A stretch of DNA of 64,000 nucleotides, from positions 2,356,001 to 2,420,000 of the forward strand of contig NZ_JAEDAO010000001.1 of NCBI RefSeq assembly GCF_016641735.1. Reading direction: 5' to 3'. This document shows, in pieces, positions 41,055 to 49,199 of the stretch. The stretch comes from Ramlibacter algicola. GTDB taxonomy: Bacteria > Pseudomonadota > Gammaproteobacteria > Burkholderiales > Burkholderiaceae_C. Every line of letters starts with the position of its first letter. The stretch's first letter is position 1. Below the pieces are notes generated by a model. It was not told where the DNA came from. It was given only the letters and a program-made list of their open reading frames with translations, and ran no database searches. A program made the position numbers and the translations under genes.

Positions 41055-41641
41055 GGGCGTGCGCCCCCGAGCCGGTGCCACGTGAGCCAGCAGGCGATGG
41101 TGCCGAGTACCAGCAGTACCCACGCGAGCGGCAGGCGCAGCAGCGCGACGCCGGCGAAGGTGGCCGCCGCCAGCAACAGGCAGGCGACAGGACCGAGCGG
41201 GTGCGAGCGCATCGCGGGCAGCAGCTTGAGGCCGGTGGCCGTGATCAGGCCGGCCGCGACCGCGCCCATGCCGCGCAGCGCGCCGGCCAGTTGCGGCACG
41301 CCGGCGAAGGACGTGTAGGTGAAGCCGAGCAGGAGCACGACGACCAGCGGCGCGGACAGCATGCCGGCCAGCGCCGCCATCGCGCCGGGCAGGCCGAAGT
41401 AGCGGCTGCCGATCATCATCGAGAGGTTGACGACGTTCGGGCCCGGCATGATCTGCGCGACCGCCCATTCCTCGACGAACTCCTCGCGCGTCATCCAGCG
41501 CTTGCGCTCGACCAGTTCGCGCTGCACGACGGCCAGCACGCCACCGAACCCCTGCAAGGCCAGCAGCGTGAAGGAGATGTAGAGGTCGGCGAGGGAGCGG
41601 GGTTGCGAGCGGTCTGGGGCCGCTTCGGGCGGGGGCGTCAT
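41051..41641 (-). CDS. Short-chain chromate transporter, first subunit
   Basis: A 196-aa CHR-domain protein with hallmark LLALQGFGGVLAVVQRELVE and AVAQIMPGPNVVN, followed by several membrane helices. It forms the first half of a split chromate/anion transporter with the overlapping downstream gene. No chrB-type regulator is nearby. The upstream gap to the MarR-GNAT gene is 79 bp. Confidence 0.9.
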   Translation of the reverse strand: MTPPPEAAPDRSQPRSLADLYISFTLLALQGFGGVLAVVQRELVERKRWMTREEFVEEWAVAQIMPGPNVVNLSMMIGSRYFGLPGAMAALAGMLSAPLVVVLLLGFTYTSFAGVPQLAGALRGMGAVAAGLITATGLKLLPAMRSHPLGPVACLLLAAATFAGVALLRLPLAWVLLVLGTIACWLTWHRLGGARP

Positions 41642-41720
41642 GCGCCGCGATTATCCGCGCCGGGCGCGGCCAGTCCTGTGCATGCGCGATGCCTGCCATC
41701 GCGGAACGCGCTGGCGCTGT

Positions 41721-42650
41721 TCAGAACCGCAGCTCCCAGGTCTCCGCGGTCAGGTCGTGGCCATACGCGTGCATCGCTTCCGTGGAGGTGCGCACGAAGC
41801 CGCGCGACGTGTAGATGGCCCGCGCCGCCTCCAACTGGCCGTTGGTCCACAGCACCATCTTGCGGTAGCCCTTGGCCCGCGCGAACGCGATGCACTCGTC
41901 GACCAGGCGCTTGCCCAGCCCAAGCCCCCGCGCGGCTGGTCCGAGGATGAGCAGCCGCAACTGGGCCACCGTCGCCGACTTGCGCACGACGAACACCGCC
42001 CCGACGCGCTCGCCGTCCAGTTCCGCGATCCAGCCTTTCTCCCACTGCGGGTCGAAATCGCGCAGGTACTTCGCGGCCACGTCCGCGACGAGCGCTTCGA
42101 ACTCCGACGTGTAGCCGTACTCGGCCGCGTACAGCTCGCCGTGCTGCTGCACGACCCAGCCCAGGTCGCCCGGCCGCGGATCGCGCAGGACGACGGTCCG
42201 CGCCGGCGCCGCCGATTCGCCGCCGAGCGCGCGCTGCACGTGGGCCAGCGCGCCGAGCAGGCGATCGCGCGCCGGCGCATCGAGCGGCGCCAGCACGGCG
42301 GCCGCGTCGTCGCGCGAGCGCTGCTCCATCGGCGCGAAGGCGGCGTGTCCCTGCTTCGTGAGCCGCAGCAGGTTCTGCCGCGCGTCAGCCGGTGACGGCA
42401 CGCGTTCGAGCCAGCCGCGCTCGATGAACCGGCGCAGCAGCCGGCTCAGGTGCCCGGCGTCCAGGCCCAGGTCGCGCCCAAGCTCCGTTGCCGTCGGCTG
42501 GTCGCGATGCGCCAGCTCGTACAGCAGCCGCACCTCCGTCAGCGACAACTCGCCGTCGAGGTAGGGATCGAGCACGCCGATGCGGCGCGTCCAGAAGCGG
42601 TTGAAGGCGCGCAGCGCTTCGACGTGGCGTGCGGTGACGTCCGTGGTCAT
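41721..42650 (-). CDS. MarR-GNAT fusion: regulator with acetyltransferase domain
   Basis: A 309-aa protein. A MarR winged-helix domain (about 1-140; ELSLTEVRLLYELAHRDQ and DLGLDAGHLSRLLRRFIERG) is joined to a GNAT acetyltransferase domain (about 150-309; acetyl-CoA loop LGPAARGLGLGKRLVDECI, then ARAIYTSRGF). Such fusions can pair small-molecule sensing with acetylation; the substrate is unknown. The frame opens 39 nt earlier (42689), but those bases form a palindromic operator-like array, so the ATG at 42650 is preferred. Confidence 0.88.
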   Translation of the reverse strand: MTTDVTARHVEALRAFNRFWTRRIGVLDPYLDGELSLTEVRLLYELAHRDQPTATELGRDLGLDAGHLSRLLRRFIERGWLERVPSPADARQNLLRLTKQGHAAFAPMEQRSRDDAAAVLAPLDAPARDRLLGALAHVQRALGGESAAPARTVVLRDPRPGDLGWVVQQHGELYAAEYGYTSEFEALVADVAAKYLRDFDPQWEKGWIAELDGERVGAVFVVRKSATVAQLRLLILGPAARGLGLGKRLVDECIAFARAKGYRKMVLWTNGQLEAARAIYTSRGFVRTSTEAMHAYGHDLTAETWELRF

Positions 42651-42661
42651 CTGGCCATCGT

Positions 42662-42689
42662 CAACCAATTGATTGCCGAAGTCAACCAA
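42662..42689. promoter_or_regulatory. Candidate operator array for the MarR-GNAT protein
   Basis: Three half-sites of CAAYCAA/TTGRTTG type lie together: CAACCAA (42662-42668), TTGATTG (42669-42675) and CAACCAA (42683-42689). They form two overlapping near-palindromes 11-39 nt upstream of the start codon. This layout fits autoregulation by a MarR dimer. Confidence 0.55.
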
Positions 42690-42692
42690 GGC

Positions 42693-42858
42693 GCCTTCGT
42701 CCCAGCGAAGGCGGGGACTTTGTCATTCCGGCGAAAGCGCTCCGCGACGGGCAGAGGGCGCGAGCCCGGAACAAGCGGCGCTTGTGCAGCATGGATTCCG
42801 GCTTTCGCCGGAATGACGGCAGGGGACAGCGATGGATTCCGGCTTTCGCCGGAATGAC
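42693..42858. repeat. Dispersed palindromic repeat element, copy 1
   Basis: A hairpin (GCCTTCG/CGAAGGC, 42693-42712) is followed by GTCATTCCGGCGAAAGC at 42722-42738. Two 25-base reverse copies (42793-42817 and 42834-42858) come next. The spacer between the first and second copies resembles the spacer of the cluster at 57.6 kb, read on the opposite strand. It lies between the MarR-GNAT promoter and the hydrolase 3' end; there is no coding content. Confidence 0.8.
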
Positions 42859-42883
42859 AAAAGGGGGCCGGTGCCTGAGGCCC

Positions 42884-43657
42884 TCAGGCCGTCGCGAGCA
42901 ACCGCGTCTCCGATGCCGCGAACGGCGCCCACGCGTCTTCCGGTTGGGCGAGGCGCTGGCTGACGATTTCGAGCACGCGGGGATGCGTCGCGAACTGGTC
43001 GTGGCGCACGCCCGGGACCTCGATGTGCTCGCAGGTGGCCGTGTCCTGGTCGGCGCACTGTTCCCACCGGACCACGCCATCGTCGCGGCTGTAGATCGAC
43101 GTGCAGGGCACCGGCGGCGCGCGGCGCAGCCCGTTGCGCATCGACAGCGGGATGCGCTCGGGGCCGGCGTCGAGCAACTGCAGGACTGGGCATTTCCGAT
43201 CGGGGTCGGCGGCGGTGTTGAAGGGCGTGCCGAGCGTGATGACCTGCCGCACCAGCGGTGTGCAGCGGCGCGAGAGTTCGCGCGCATAGAGGCCCGACAG
43301 TCCCCAGCCCAGCAGCGTGACCGGTGCTTGCGTGACTTCGAAGACATCGATCACGCATTCCTCCAGCTTGCGCAGCCAGCGGTGCATCGCCATGCCCCGC
43401 GGGCCGGTGTCGGCGCCCAGGCCCCAGTCGAAGGAGCGGAAGCCGGCTTCGCGCAGCGCCAGGCGGAGCGGTTCGGTCGCTTCGGGACCGCTGTGCTCGC
43501 GGGGAAACACGATGACGGGCTGGCCGCGGCCCTCGTAGACGGGGCCTTGCGGCGAGCGACGGTGGGGCAGGGCACGGCGCAGCAGGTCCCGCAACGGCCG
43601 GGCGGCCTCGGCGCCCGGTCCGACCGCAGCGGTGGCGGCGACTCCCGACTGTGTCAT
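42884..43657 (-). CDS. Alpha/beta-hydrolase-fold protein with altered nucleophile elbow
   Basis: A 257-aa alpha/beta hydrolase. The likely acid is in YSRDDGVV and the catalytic histidine in GVRHDQF. In the elbow, where relatives read G-W/H-S-x-G-G, this protein reads GWGLSG (117-122), so glycine occupies the nucleophile position 119 and serine sits at 121. It is probably inactive, or uses a shifted serine. No signal peptide is obvious. The ATG at 43657 has a good GGAGGAA site. Confidence 0.85.
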   Translation of the reverse strand: MTQSGVAATAAVGPGAEAARPLRDLLRRALPHRRSPQGPVYEGRGQPVIVFPREHSGPEATEPLRLALREAGFRSFDWGLGADTGPRGMAMHRWLRKLEECVIDVFEVTQAPVTLLGWGLSGLYARELSRRCTPLVRQVITLGTPFNTAADPDRKCPVLQLLDAGPERIPLSMRNGLRRAPPVPCTSIYSRDDGVVRWEQCADQDTATCEHIEVPGVRHDQFATHPRVLEIVSQRLAQPEDAWAPFAASETRLLATA

Positions 43658-43780
43658 GCGTTCCTCCCGACTGCTGGCATGGCGAGGTGCGATGCTAGAC
43701 AGCAAGGACAGCGCGACTGCTGGGCGGCCGGCGTGTGACGAGGTAGGACAAAGCCGGCACCCACCTGACCACCGCGTACG

Positions 43781-43814
43781 AAAAAAAGCCCCCGGCCCTT
43801 GCGGATCCGGGGGA
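43781..43814 (-). terminator. Rho-independent terminator on the minus strand
   Basis: Read on the minus strand, CCCCCGG, an 11-base loop and CCGGGGG form a 7-bp stem followed by C and seven Ts. A second minus-strand T-run (43846-43840) follows G+C-rich bases just upstream. No minus-strand gene is seen above it, so it may end a small RNA. The rest of the 343-bp gap (43658-44000) holds a GTCCTAC motif in each orientation and the two-box element described separately. Confidence 0.65.
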
Positions 43815-43941
43815 CAAGCGACCGGGGGGAAGAAACTTGAAAAAAACCCCGGCCCGGAACGTTCGATGCAGCACCTCCAGCGAGGTTCCTGTGGCCGAGC
43901 CACGTTGTTGCCGCGCAGCCTCTGCTGGACGGCGGGGTGCA

Positions 43942-43978
43942 GTCCTACACCGCGGGAGGCAACCCGCTGCCACGATGG
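43942..43978 (+). promoter_or_regulatory. Two-box element upstream of the 86-aa gene
   Basis: GTCCTAC (43942-43948), 21 nt, then CCACGATGG (43970-43978). The first box ends 52 nt before the ATG at 44001. See the finding on the shared motif. Confidence 0.4.
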
Positions 43979-44000
43979 CGCGCAGGATCGGAGCACAGCC

Positions 44001-44261
44001 ATGGAACGCATCACGGGCCCGCACCTGGGCTTCTACATCGCGTCGCACGCGAGCGAGACCGGCGCGTCGGGCGAGCGCTTCCTCGGCTACGCCAAGATCT
44101 GCCGCCGCCGTCCCGACAGCTACTGGGACGCGAACTGCCTGGTGAAGATCTGCGGCGACCGTGTCCACGCGGATCCAGCCGATGCATTGGCCGAGGTCGA
44201 GCAGCGCGCTCGCGAGCAACTGCATAGCCTGGCGACGAGCTCCGAGCCGGCACTCGCCTAG
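44001..44261 (+). CDS. Small conserved-looking protein of unknown function
   Basis: An 86-aa soluble protein (MERITGPHLGFYIASHASET...) with two cysteines that could bind metal or pair (CRRRP and NCLVKICGD give three in all) and a helical acidic end. No family is recognised. GGAG lies 7 nt before the ATG, and codon use is typical of the window. The two-box element is upstream; the FtsH-like gene follows 134 nt later on the same strand. Confidence 0.72.
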   Translation: MERITGPHLGFYIASHASETGASGERFLGYAKICRRRPDSYWDANCLVKICGDRVHADPADALAEVEQRAREQLHSLATSSEPALA

Positions 44262-44288
44262 CACAACAGCCGAGCTTCGCCGGACACA

Positions 44289-44311
44289 CCCGCGTGAATA
44301 AATCACGTGGG
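44289..44311. promoter_or_regulatory. Inverted repeat upstream of the FtsH-like gene
   Basis: CCCGCGTGA-ATAAA-TCACGTGGG is a near-perfect 9+9 inverted repeat (one mismatch) about 85 nt before the ATG. It may be an operator, or a weak hairpin ending the upstream small gene. Confidence 0.4.
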
Positions 44312-44395
44312 CGCCGCCGCATCGGCCCGATAGCTTCCATTCGCTGGACATGAAGGGTCGCGTCTGTAGGATGACGCTGACAAGGAAGGACGTAC

Positions 44396-46516
44396 ATGTC
44401 TGATATCTCCGTCGGTTCCCCGAAGCTCGAGTTCGACAAGGAAGAGCAGCCCAGCGACGGCAGCCTCTGGCTGTCGATCAAGAAGGGCGCCGCCCGCCTG
44501 CAGGACTGGTTCGTGATCCAGAGCATCGCCGTCAAGCTGCTCGTGATCGCCATCGCCCTGCTCATCCCCGCCACCGGCATCTATTCCATGGTGCTGGCGA
44601 AGCGCCAGGCGGCCGTCGCCGAACAGGTGCGCAGCATGGCCGGCGCCGAAGGCATCGCCGCCTTCAACGACAAACTCCCGGTCGAGTTCGGCACCGGTTC
44701 GCTGCTGGCTTTCCTGCAGAACAAGCCGGTCGAGCGCATCACCGTGATCTACAAGCCGCTGATGTGGAACGTCAGCGAACGCGTCGTGCTGGTCGAGTCG
44801 GTCGGCAAGCAGTATGCGTACTACCCCTCGGACATCGAGACCAAGATCTTCGCGGACAAGGCCGTGCAGGCCCCGTGGAGCGGCAAGCTCTCGTTCGTCC
44901 CGCGCCAGGACCTCACGCCGGCCAACCTGCAGCTGCTCGAGAAGCTCGACCAGGGCTTCTCCGGCGCCCGCCCGCAGTCCGAGAAGGACGCGTGGAAGGC
45001 CGGCGTGTCCGGCGTGCTGTCGGCCGCGCTGACGCTGGGCCTGCTGGGCTTCCTGGCCTTCCAGCTGAAGGGCCAGTTCAAGTCGCTCAAGTTCATCGAG
45101 CCGGCGACCGTCAACGGCTCGCTCGAGGACCTGGTCGGCATGGACGACATCAAGTCCGAGGTCGCGCAGATCAAGGACCAGTACATGCGGCGCGCCGAGT
45201 ACGCGGAGTACGGCATCAACAAGCCGTTCAACGTCATGTTCAGCGGCCCCGCGGGCACCGGCAAGACCAAGCTCGCCAGCTACCTGGCCAAGGAGCTGAA
45301 CCTGCCGATCCTGTTCCACTCCGCCGTGAACCTGGAGACGGGCTACGTCGGTGGCGGCGCCGGCACGCTGTCGCGCATCGTCGCGATGGCCAAGCGCCGC
45401 AAGCGCTGCATCGTGTTCCTGGACGAGGCGCAGGACCTGTTCATGAAGCGCGGCGGCCACCGCAAGTTCGACGACGACACGCAGAACATGCTGCTGGCGG
45501 TGCTCGACGGCGTGCGCACCAAGACCGACGCCGAGATCATCTGGATCGTCGCGTCCAACTTCAACAGCGAGCAGATGCAGATGGACGAAGCCATGCTGCG
45601 CCGCTTCCAGATGAAGGTGGACTTCCGCCTGCCCAACCGCGAGGAGCGCGACTCCATCATCCGCCACTACCTGTCGCAGCGCGCGGAGAAGGTGCTGCCC
45701 GACCTGGACCTGCGCCACCTGGTGGAGATCACCGAAGGCCGCAGCCCGGCGGACCTGGAGACCATCGTCAACCAGGCCGGCATCACCGCCGTGCAGGCGG
45801 GCCTGATGATCGGCGCCGACACGCTGATGCAGGCCGCCGAGCGCGTGATGGTGGGCAACGTCAACACCAACACCACCAAGGAGCGCGAGCGCGACCGCCG
45901 CATCATCGCGATCCACGAGTGGGGCCACTTCCTGGTGGACTTCGAGAACGAGCGCCGCAAGGCCAACGGCAACTGGGAAGGCATCCTGGCCGAGATGAAG
46001 ACCATCAAGATCTCGCTCAAGGCCAACCCGCGCAACAACGCGCTCGGCTTCGTGTTCCACAAGCAGGGCTCCAACCTGCTCAAGACCAAGTCGGACATCG
46101 AGCACGACGTGCGCGTGCTGCTGGGCGGCATGGCCAACGAGGAGCTGTTCTTCGGCGAGGAAGGCACCACCAACGGCGCGCACAACGACATCACGCGCGT
46201 CACCAAGCTGCTGCACCACGCCGTCGGCGAGATGGGCATGTACCGGAAGACGCGCCTGAACTTCGGCGCGCTGGCCAACGAGGCCCAGGGCGGCAAGTCG
46301 CTCGACGAGGAAACGCGCTCCATCATGGAAGCGCAGAGCGAGCGCCTCTACGGCGAGACCAAGGCCACGCTGTCGCGCCTGAAGCCGCTGACCGAGCACC
46401 TGGCCGGCAAGCTGATGGACAAGGGCGAGATGAGCCTGCGCGAGGCGCTGGGCGAGATCCGCAGCTTCGAGGCGGCCTGCTACACCTTCAACAGCAAGGT
46501 GGGCCTCGCGGCCTGA
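44396..46516 (+). CDS. FtsH-like membrane AAA+/M41 metalloprotease, atypical
   Basis: A 706-aa inner-membrane protease with FtsH topology. The first transmembrane helix (about 40-65) precedes a periplasmic domain of about 135 residues, a second helix (about 203-224), then the AAA and peptidase domains. Walker A is SGPAGTGKT (from 283), Walker B IVFLDEAQ has E344, and the pore loop reads GYVGGG. The zinc site is HEWGH (507-511) with D598 as third ligand. The arginine-finger segment reads AMLRRF instead of FtsH's LLRPGRF. By family it unfolds and degrades membrane or soluble proteins. It is probably a specialised paralogue. AAGGAAGGA precedes the ATG, and a strong terminator follows. Confidence 0.9.
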   Translation: MSDISVGSPKLEFDKEEQPSDGSLWLSIKKGAARLQDWFVIQSIAVKLLVIAIALLIPATGIYSMVLAKRQAAVAEQVRSMAGAEGIAAFNDKLPVEFGTGSLLAFLQNKPVERITVIYKPLMWNVSERVVLVESVGKQYAYYPSDIETKIFADKAVQAPWSGKLSFVPRQDLTPANLQLLEKLDQGFSGARPQSEKDAWKAGVSGVLSAALTLGLLGFLAFQLKGQFKSLKFIEPATVNGSLEDLVGMDDIKSEVAQIKDQYMRRAEYAEYGINKPFNVMFSGPAGTGKTKLASYLAKELNLPILFHSAVNLETGYVGGGAGTLSRIVAMAKRRKRCIVFLDEAQDLFMKRGGHRKFDDDTQNMLLAVLDGVRTKTDAEIIWIVASNFNSEQMQMDEAMLRRFQMKVDFRLPNREERDSIIRHYLSQRAEKVLPDLDLRHLVEITEGRSPADLETIVNQAGITAVQAGLMIGADTLMQAAERVMVGNVNTNTTKERERDRRIIAIHEWGHFLVDFENERRKANGNWEGILAEMKTIKISLKANPRNNALGFVFHKQGSNLLKTKSDIEHDVRVLLGGMANEELFFGEEGTTNGAHNDITRVTKLLHHAVGEMGMYRKTRLNFGALANEAQGGKSLDEETRSIMEAQSERLYGETKATLSRLKPLTEHLAGKLMDKGEMSLREALGEIRSFEAACYTFNSKVGLAA

Positions 46517-46537
46517 CGCGTCGCAGCGCACCCCTGA

Positions 46538-46566
46538 AAAGGCCGGGCATGTCCCGGCCTTTTTTC
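46538..46566 (+). terminator. Rho-independent terminator of the FtsH-like gene
   Basis: AAGGCCGGG and CCCGGCCTT form a 9-bp stem around a short loop, followed by a run of Ts, 22 nt after the stop codon. Confidence 0.9.
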
Positions 46567-46671
46567 AACGCCGGGCGGCGTGAGTTGCTACAGACGAGTT
46601 GCATTTTTCCTCTGCAAAGTTGCTGCTGAGCCAAGCCTGATGAGCTTCTTGCGGTGGCATGATCGCGGCCC

Positions 46672-48717
46672 ATGTCCGAACCCGACATCCAGCCCGACAC
46701 CGGGCTGCGAGCGGTCCCCGCAGCGTATGGGGATGTCTCCACCTCCCACTCCACCTCCTTTGTCTGGGCCACCGATGGGCACGGCCAGGTGCACCGTCCC
46801 GTCCCGTCCTGGGGCGAGTTCACCGGCCAGGCGTACGACGAGTACGCCGGCAACGGCTGGCTCGACGCGGTGCATCCCGACGACCGCGCGCGCGTGGCGC
46901 GCGACTGGCAGGCCTGCGTGCGCGCGGGGCACTCCATCGAGCTCGCCTACCGGCTGCGCCGCCACGACGGCCAGTACCGCCAGATCCGTGCCCACGGCGC
47001 CGCGATGATCGCGGACGGCCAGGTCTGCGAGTGGTTCGGCGTCTGCGTCGACATCACGGCCAGCCTGCAGGGCGCCGTCGCGCTGCGCCAGAGCGAGGAG
47101 CGTTTCCGCTTCCTGGACCGCCTCGGGCAGGCCACGCGCACGCTCACCGACGCCACCGAAGTGATGCAGGCCACCGCGCGCCTGCTCGGGGAGTACCTCG
47201 GCGCGACGCGCTGCGCCTACGCCGACGTCGAAGCCGACGGCAACACCTTCACCATCCGCAGCGACTGGTCCGCCCCCGGCGTGCCCAGCAGCGTGGGCGT
47301 GTACAGCCTCGACCTGTTCGGCCCGCACGCGGCCGCCGGGCTGCGCCGCGGCGAGCAGGTCGTGGTGTGCGACGTCGACGACCTCGGCGAAGACGGCGGC
47401 GCGCGCATGTTCAAGTCGATCGGCATCCGCGCCGTGATGTGCACCGGCCTCGTGAAGGACGGGCGGCTCGCGGCCATGATGGCCGTGCACCAGGCGACGC
47501 CGCGCGCGTGGACCGCTCGCGAGGCCGCGCTGGTGCAGGACGTCGTCGACCGCTGCTGGGCTCACATCGAGCGCGTGCGCGACAACGCCATGCTGCGCGA
47601 GCAGGACCGCCGCAAGGACGAGTTCCTCGCCACGCTCGCGCACGAACTGCGCAACCCGCTGGCGCCGATCAAGTACGCGGTGTCGATGATGCGGCTCGCG
47701 CCCGAGCCGGCGTCGAACCAGCGCGCCCAGGCCGTCATCGACCGCCAGGTGAGCCAGATGTCGCGCCTGATCGACGACCTGCTGGACCTGTCGCGCATCA
47801 ACCTGGGCCTGATCAACCTGCAGCGCGAGCCGGTGCGCCTGCGCACGCTGGTCGAGCGCGCGGTGGAGACCGTGCGCCCGGCCATCCAGAGCGCGCGGCA
47901 CGAATTGAGCGTGCGCTGCCCCGACGACAAGCTGCTGCTCAACGCGGACCCGGCGCGCATCATCCAGGTGATCGGCAACCTGCTGAACAACGCGGCCAAG
48001 TACACGCCCGACGGCGGCCGCATCGAGGTCTGCGCCGAGGAGCGCGACGGTGTCGCCCGCATCGTCGTGCGCGACAACGGCATCGGCATCCCCCTCGACC
48101 AGCAGGCCAAGCTGTTCCAGATGTTCAGCCAGCTCGACCACGGTGCCGCGCGCGGCAAGGGCGGGTTGGGGGTCGGCCTCGCGCTGGTGCAGCGCATCGT
48201 GCAGATGCACGGCGGGCGCGTGCACGTTCGCAGCGACGGCCAGGACGAAGGCACCACGGTGGCCGTCGAACTGCCGCTGCCGGAGCAGGCGGCGCCTTCC
48301 GAGCGCGCCGACGTCGTCCTCGACGGCGAGAGCGTGCCGTCCGGGCGGCGCGTGCTGGTGGTGGAGGACAACCGCGACGGCCTGGAAACACTGCTGGCGC
48401 TGCTCGACATGCTGGGCTACGAAGTCGCGGGGGCGGCGGATGGCCGCGAGGCGATCGAGCGCGCGCGTGAATTCCAGCCGCACGTCGTCCTGCTGGACCT
48501 GGGGCTTCCTGTCATGGATGGCCTCCAGGTGGCGCGGGCGCTGCGCCAGGACGATGCGCTGTCGGACGTCTACATCGCCGCGCTGACGGGGTGGGGCGCC
48601 GAGTCGGACCGCCGGCGCACGGCCGAGGCCGGATTCGATGCGCACTTGACCAAGCCGGTCGAACTGGCTTCGCTGGAAGAGGTGCTCGCGCGCTCCGCCG
48701 CGCGCGCGCAGCCCTAG
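46672..48717 (+). CDS. Hybrid sensor histidine kinase (PAS-GAF-HisKA-HATPase-REC)
   Basis: A 681-aa cytoplasmic hybrid kinase. A PAS domain (about 25-130) precedes a GAF domain (about 150-300). HisKA carries the phospho-histidine H324 in LAHELRNPLAP, and an ATPase has N, G1 and G2 boxes (NLLNNAAKYT, DNGIGI, GGLGVGLAL). A C-terminal receiver has D609 in LLDLGLPVMDG. No transmembrane helix is seen, so it senses an internal or diffusible signal, perhaps through GAF. No output partner is adjacent; the phosphate may move to a distant phosphotransfer protein. Confidence 0.93.
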   Translation: MSEPDIQPDTGLRAVPAAYGDVSTSHSTSFVWATDGHGQVHRPVPSWGEFTGQAYDEYAGNGWLDAVHPDDRARVARDWQACVRAGHSIELAYRLRRHDGQYRQIRAHGAAMIADGQVCEWFGVCVDITASLQGAVALRQSEERFRFLDRLGQATRTLTDATEVMQATARLLGEYLGATRCAYADVEADGNTFTIRSDWSAPGVPSSVGVYSLDLFGPHAAAGLRRGEQVVVCDVDDLGEDGGARMFKSIGIRAVMCTGLVKDGRLAAMMAVHQATPRAWTAREAALVQDVVDRCWAHIERVRDNAMLREQDRRKDEFLATLAHELRNPLAPIKYAVSMMRLAPEPASNQRAQAVIDRQVSQMSRLIDDLLDLSRINLGLINLQREPVRLRTLVERAVETVRPAIQSARHELSVRCPDDKLLLNADPARIIQVIGNLLNNAAKYTPDGGRIEVCAEERDGVARIVVRDNGIGIPLDQQAKLFQMFSQLDHGAARGKGGLGVGLALVQRIVQMHGGRVHVRSDGQDEGTTVAVELPLPEQAAPSERADVVLDGESVPSGRRVLVVEDNRDGLETLLALLDMLGYEVAGAADGREAIERAREFQPHVVLLDLGLPVMDGLQVARALRQDDALSDVYIAALTGWGAESDRRRTAEAGFDAHLTKPVELASLEEVLARSAARAQP

Positions 48718-48737
48718 CGTTCGCCTCGGGCGCAGCC

Positions 48738-48968
48738 CTACCGTTCGCGGCGCGGGGCCGGCGGGCGCGTCTCGCGCTCGCGGTCGGCCGCGGGCGCCAC
48801 GCGCGGCACCTGGGCTTGCCGCCGCACCATCTCGACGTAGGCGCTGCCGGCCCCCTGGCCGCTGCGGCGCGGCGGCGCCGGCACGGGCTTGGAGCCGTCG
48901 GCGCGCGGGCGGGCACTGCGCGCGCTGCGCTTCACCGGCTTCTTGCTGCGTGCCTTCTGCGCTGCCAT
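48738..48968 (-). CDS. Small basic, Arg/Pro-rich protein of unknown function
   Basis: A 76-aa highly basic protein (MAAQKARSKKPVKRSARSA...) with little predicted structure; it could bind nucleic acid. The ATG at 48968 is preferred over a longer frame because the two-box element lies upstream of it. The ribosome site is weak. It might be a non-coding frame, so confidence is limited. Confidence 0.5.
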   Translation of the reverse strand: MAAQKARSKKPVKRSARSARPRADGSKPVPAPPRRSGQGAGSAYVEMVRRQAQVPRVAPAADRERETRPPAPRRER

Positions 48969-48984
48969 GGTCGTCGCCTTGCGG

Positions 48985-49020
48985 CCAGCATACGGAGTGC
49001 CGCTGGGGCGGCTGTAGGAC
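48985..49020 (-). promoter_or_regulatory. Two-box element upstream of the 76-aa gene
   Basis: On the minus strand GTCCTAC (49020-49014), 20 nt, then GTATGCTGG (48993-48985). The first box ends 45 nt before the start codon. GCTGTAGGA here (49011-49019) also pairs with TCCTACAGC at 49090-49098 on the other side of the divergent gap. Confidence 0.4.
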
Positions 49021-49199
49021 GCCTTTGCGAGGCCGCCCCCAGCGGCGACCTGCGCAGGCGCGCCGCCGCCCACGCGCCACGCCCGCGCTTCCTACAGCGC
49101 ACCGTGCCCGCGTCGCACCCGGATGTGCTGCCTGCACCGATGGCCCCGGCATGGCTCGCCGCCTACCGTGGCAGCACCCCCGTCAAGGAGTGCCCGACG

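Noticed and set aside
42651..42689. Longer MarR-GNAT start at 42689
   Set aside because: The added 13 codons coincide with the palindromic half-site array, and the MarR domain starts after 42650.
43695..44351. 218-aa minus-strand frame across the hydrolase promoter and the 86-aa gene
   Set aside because: It crosses the minus-strand terminator and has no domain; the plus-strand 86-aa gene has a proper ribosome site.
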